Both the position numbers and the translations under genes were made by a program. From Rikenellaceae bacterium (GTDB lineage Bacteria; Bacteroidota; Bacteroidia; Bacteroidales; Rikenellaceae): 7,280 nucleotides of DNA. The stretch spans positions 1 to 7,280 of the forward strand of contig JAJQAW010000368.1 of assembly GCA_021203585.1 (NCBI GenBank), written 5' to 3'. Below are positions 5,059 through 7,280 of the stretch, piece after piece. Under the pieces are notes generated by a model, which saw only the letters and a list, made by a program, of their open reading frames with translations, was not told where the DNA came from and did not search any database. Numbering within the stretch: position 1 is the first letter of the stretch; every line of letters begins with the position of its first letter.

Positions 5059-6171
5059 ATGAAAAAGTTCTTCGATCCGATTGAAATCGCCCGTCTGCTC
5101 GCCCAGTCGGTGACTTCGGAGTTATCCGTCCGGCAGAAAAAAAGATTGGCCGCCTTACTGGCCCGTTACCGGCTGAATAATCGGGAGGATCTGGAACGAA
5201 TATTTCGGCAGGATTTCGATCCCGTCACGGGGGATTCGGAAATTCGTGAACGGGTTTGGGCCACTCTGGAGGAAAGAATGCACTGTACTGCCACCCCGAG
5301 TCGTGGTTTGCTCCGGCGATCTGCCGCCATCGCAGCCGCGGCTGCGGTTCTGTTGGCAGGTGGAATTTTTTTAATCCATCCCTCCGAGCCGGACGACTCC
5401 GTTGTAGGGATCGAACCGATTATTCCTCGGCAAACCGTATTGGAGTATCCATCGGAAAATCGGATGGTATTATCCGAAGCGAGCGACCTATCGGAACTAT
5501 TGCAGCCGGAGGAAATACCGGAGACAGAGCTCGAACAGGCAGTCTTTACCGTCCGCGTTCCGATGGGCAGTACCCATACCCTGCAGTTGGAAGACGGAAC
5601 CACCGTGCTGCTTTATCCCGGTTCACAGCTTCGATTCCCCGCCGTCTTCGATTCCGGCCACCGTCGGGTATCGCTGCAGGGCGAAGGGTATTTCCGCGTT
5701 TCTCCGGATGCCCACAGGCCTTTTCGGGTGGAAGCGGGCGGGACGGAGATTCAAGTGCTGGGAACCCGTTTCAACGTCCGGGCCTATGAACAGGAAACGA
5801 CCGTGCAAACCGCCCTGGTGTCCGGCGTGGTGGAAGTAAACCGCACCCGGTTGCAACCCGATCAGATGGCCGTGTACCATCGGGAAAAACAAACGATGCA
5901 AATTCAAAGCATCGAGGCTGCTCTCTATGAGGAGCGGGCCAACGGTATGTTTGTTTTCGAAAACAGAACCCTGGAAGAGATTATGGATGAACTGGGCCGA
6001 TGGTTCGATTTCGAATATACCTATACGGATGAGACTATGAAAGACAAACGGTTCCGGTTCAAACTTTCTCGGCAGGAAGATTTCGCCCGGTTGACCGGGA
6101 TGATGCAGTTGACCGGCGAGGTCTCTTTCCGGATGAACGGCAGTCTAGTCGAAATTCATCCGGGACGGTAG
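5059..6171 (+). CDS. FecR-family anti-sigma factor / sigma regulator
   Basis: An inner-membrane signal transducer that holds or activates the cognate ECF sigma factor according to signals from an outer-membrane receptor. The protein is 370 residues, normal for Bacteroidota FecR. Residues 1-85 form a cytoplasmic N-terminal region that would contact the sigma factor. A single membrane helix lies at about 88-106 (SAAIAAAAAVLLAGGIFLI). After a linker comes the periplasmic FecR domain (about 162-262, with VPMGSTHTLQLEDGTTVLL, LQGEGYFRV and VLGTRFNVRAY). The C-terminal domain at about 296-366 (MFVFENRTLEEIMDELGRWF) is of the DUF4974 type, related in fold to STN domains. The start MKKFFDPIEIARLL is typical. 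The receptor gene follows after 154 bases on the same strand, and the sigma gene is divergent. Confidence 0.93.
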   Translation: MKKFFDPIEIARLLAQSVTSELSVRQKKRLAALLARYRLNNREDLERIFRQDFDPVTGDSEIRERVWATLEERMHCTATPSRGLLRRSAAIAAAAAVLLAGGIFLIHPSEPDDSVVGIEPIIPRQTVLEYPSENRMVLSEASDLSELLQPEEIPETELEQAVFTVRVPMGSTHTLQLEDGTTVLLYPGSQLRFPAVFDSGHRRVSLQGEGYFRVSPDAHRPFRVEAGGTEIQVLGTRFNVRAYEQETTVQTALVSGVVEVNRTRLQPDQMAVYHREKQTMQIQSIEAALYEERANGMFVFENRTLEEIMDELGRWFDFEYTYTDETMKDKRFRFKLSRQEDFARLTGMMQLTGEVSFRMNGSLVEIHPGR

Positions 6172-6225
6172 CCCGAAATCGGCATAAAACCGGAAGAAAT
6201 GTCGGTTCTCCCAAGAGGATCTGCC

Positions 6226-6248
6226 CGAACCGGCCTTTGCCGGGTTCG
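6226..6248 (+). repeat. Hairpin 1 in the fecR-receptor spacer
   Basis: Seen directly: CGAACCGGC (6226-6234), loop CTTT, GCCGGGTTCG (6239-6248), a 9-base stem with one bulged base. No T-run follows directly. In RNA it would be a stable element in the leader of the receptor message or at the end of the fecR message. Confidence 0.45.
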
Positions 6249-6272
6249 CTACCGGGTTCGCCGCCTCGGTAG
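6249..6272 (+). repeat. Hairpin 2 in the fecR-receptor spacer
   Basis: Seen directly: CTACCG (6249-6254) and CGGTAG (6267-6272) with a 12-base loop, directly abutting hairpin 1. The ten bases CCGGGTTCGC occur both in hairpin 1's right arm (6240-6249) and here (6252-6261), so GAACCGG at 6227-6233 could pair with either copy. TAATAAAAAA follows, A-rich rather than T-rich, so this is not a standard terminator. Confidence 0.4.
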
Positions 6273-6292
6273 TAATAAAAAAGCGAACTCCC

Positions 6293-6300
6293 TTTACGAT
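6293..6300 (+). promoter_or_regulatory. TTTACGAT element before the receptor gene
   Basis: The second copy of the octamer seen before fecR (5022-5029), ending 25 bases before the receptor ATG. The sequence downstream (TTAACTAAATAAATGTATAA) is AT-rich and promoter-like. Confidence 0.25.
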
Positions 6301-6325
6301 CCTTAACTAAATAAATGTATAACGT

Positions 6326-7280
6326 ATGAAGAAACTCTACCCCCGACAGATCCGGCGGAATCATTACGCTGGTACCTTCCGAAAATTATGGTGTCCGGTG
6401 CTGTTGATTTTACTGTCCGGATTATTCCCGGCCCAGGCTGCCGCGCAGCAGGAAACGTTGTTTACCATCCGCAAACAACAGGTTCCGTTCGAAGAAATCG
6501 TGCGTGAAATAGAAGCCCAAAGCGATTATACGTTCATGTACAGTACGAAAACCGCACGGGCGCTCGGTTCGGTCAGCCTTAATGTCCGGGACGCCGCAAT
6601 TCATCGTGTCCTCGAGGATATTTTTAACGGAAAAGCCTACACCTACCAGATAGACGGCAAGGTGGTTATTATCGGGCCCCGGCAGACGGCTCCCGCTTCG
6701 GTGCAGGAACAACTTCCACGCATCGTCAGCGATCAGGTGCTGGATGAGGCGGGGAGGCCTCTTGCGGGTGCCTCGGTTATTCTGAAGGGAACCCAACTCG
6801 GGGTATCGGCCAATGCCGAGGGACGTTTTGAAATGATCCTACCGGACCATTACCGGGGAGCCCGGGTGCTGCAAATCTTCTTTGTGGGTATGGTGATCCG
6901 GGAAGTGGATTTTTCCGCCCTGACGGAGGTGAATGTCTCCCTGGTCGAATCCGAGCATGTCATGGAAGATGTGATCGTGACGGGAATCTTCGATAAAGCG
7001 CCTGAGAGTTATACCGGTGCGGCCGTAAAAATTACCCGGCAGGAACTACGGGCCGCGGGGAACCGCGATATACTCAAATCAATCTCCAACATCGATCCCG
7101 GTTTCAGCATTACGGCCAGCATGGAATTCGGTTCGGACCCCAACCGCCTTCCCGATATTACCATGCGGGGACGGACCACCATGGATGTGAATGTGGGGGG
7201 TTTTAAGGAAGATAATTACAACAAGAGTAAGGGGGGGGGGGCGGACGAGGGGTGGTTTTGTGTTGGGGGTAATAGGGGCC
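6326..7280 (+). CDS. SusC/RagA-type TonB-dependent receptor with STN domain, partial
   Basis: An outer-membrane receptor that imports nutrients using TonB energy, usually paired with a SusD-like lipoprotein. The first 318 residues of a protein normally near 1,000 are present; the gene runs off the window. Residues 1-41 form a long signal peptide with hydrophobic core CPVLLILLSGLFPAQAAA. The STN domain covers about 45-118 (FTIRKQQVPFEEIVREIEAQ), a carboxypeptidase-regulatory-like beta domain about 133-208 (VSDQVLDEAGRPLAGASVIL), and the plug starts near 215 (EDVIVTGIFDKAPESYTG), with DPNRLPDITMRGRTTMDVNV at 271-290. The STN domain marks it as a signalling receptor, fitting the FecR and sigma genes just upstream. 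Its ATG has no Shine-Dalgarno, as usual in the phylum. From about residue 303 the translation stops resembling the family (see the contig-end feature). The substrate cannot be inferred. Confidence 0.93.
   Translation, partial: MKKLYPRQIRRNHYAGTFRKLWCPVLLILLSGLFPAQAAAQQETLFTIRKQQVPFEEIVREIEAQSDYTFMYSTKTARALGSVSLNVRDAAIHRVLEDIFNGKAYTYQIDGKVVIIGPRQTAPASVQEQLPRIVSDQVLDEAGRPLAGASVILKGTQLGVSANAEGRFEMILPDHYRGARVLQIFFVGMVIREVDFSALTEVNVSLVESEHVMEDVIVTGIFDKAPESYTGAAVKITRQELRAAGNRDILKSISNIDPGFSITASMEFGSDPNRLPDITMRGRTTMDVNVGGFKEDNYNKSKGGGADEGWFCVGGNRG
7231..7280. other. G-rich, probably unreliable contig end
   Basis: Of these 50 bases, 31 are G and 4 are C, beginning with 11 consecutive G (7231-7241). 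The encoded residues (GGGADEGWFCVGGNRG) do not fit the plug region of SusC-type receptors, where a motif like LFILDGFEV is expected. Reading one base later from 7257 gives FVLGVIGA, which resembles a damaged FVLDGFEA. This looks like falling read quality with G substitutions and an indel rather than biology. Confidence 0.7.

Noticed and set aside
4428..5060. Longer version of the sigma factor starting at 5060
   Set aside because: The extra 31 residues do not resemble ECF sigma N-termini, cover the divergent promoter spacer, and would overlap the fecR start; the ATG at 4967 fits the family.
6422..6796. 124-residue minus-strand open frame inside the receptor gene
   Set aside because: The plus strand encodes unmistakable STN and carboxypeptidase-regulatory-like domains across the whole interval, so this is an antisense shadow.
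1..7280. CRISPR array, tRNA, rRNA, insertion sequence or phage genes
   Set aside because: No regularly spaced repeats, cloverleaf-like sequences, rRNA signatures, transposase motifs or terminal inverted repeats were seen in the window.

Overview
The window looks like chromosomal DNA of a Bacteroidota (Bacteroidales-type) bacterium. Three things point there: an ECF sigma factor of the FecI type, a FecR anti-sigma with the Bacteroidota C-terminal domain, and a SusC/RagA-type TonB-dependent receptor with an N-terminal STN domain. Start sites also have A/T-rich upstream sequence with no Shine-Dalgarno motif, as is usual in this phylum. Base composition is roughly balanced. I cannot name the genus; a Rikenellaceae- or Odoribacteraceae-like source is only a guess.

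Layout. Positions 1-133 are an AT-rich leader with two perfect inverted repeats. Positions 134-2608 hold a tight two-gene lysine-pathway operon, aspartate kinase (lysC) then diaminopimelate decarboxylase (lysA), separated by 3 bases and followed by a terminator-like hairpin with a T-run (2654-2713). A small, highly charged protein of unknown function lies convergently on the minus strand (2794-3027). A 225-base divergent intergenic region (3028-3252) carries a T7G7 homopolymer junction, a 14-base motif repeated later in the window, and a 21-base near-palindrome. Next is a secreted thioredoxin-family gene (3253-4311) interrupted by one in-frame TAA at 3691-3693, then a terminator-like hairpin. 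The rest is a surface-signalling and nutrient-uptake locus: a FecI-like sigma factor on the minus strand (4428-4967), transcribed divergently from FecR (5059-6171) and a SusC-type receptor (6326 to the window end, partial).

How the genes work together. LysC makes aspartyl phosphate, the entry to the aspartate-family amino acids; LysA makes lysine from meso-diaminopimelate in the last step. In the second half, the receptor's periplasmic STN domain is expected to signal substrate binding to the membrane protein FecR, which then controls the FecI sigma factor, which directs transcription of the receptor operon. A SusD-like lipoprotein gene would be expected just beyond the right edge.

Data quality. 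The last 50 bases are 62% G with an 11-G run and break a well-conserved receptor motif, so they look like a poor-quality contig end. I found no convincing previously undescribed system. The best leads are the interrupted thioredoxin gene, the divergent sigma/anti-sigma arrangement with its palindromic spacer, and the repeated intergenic motif.
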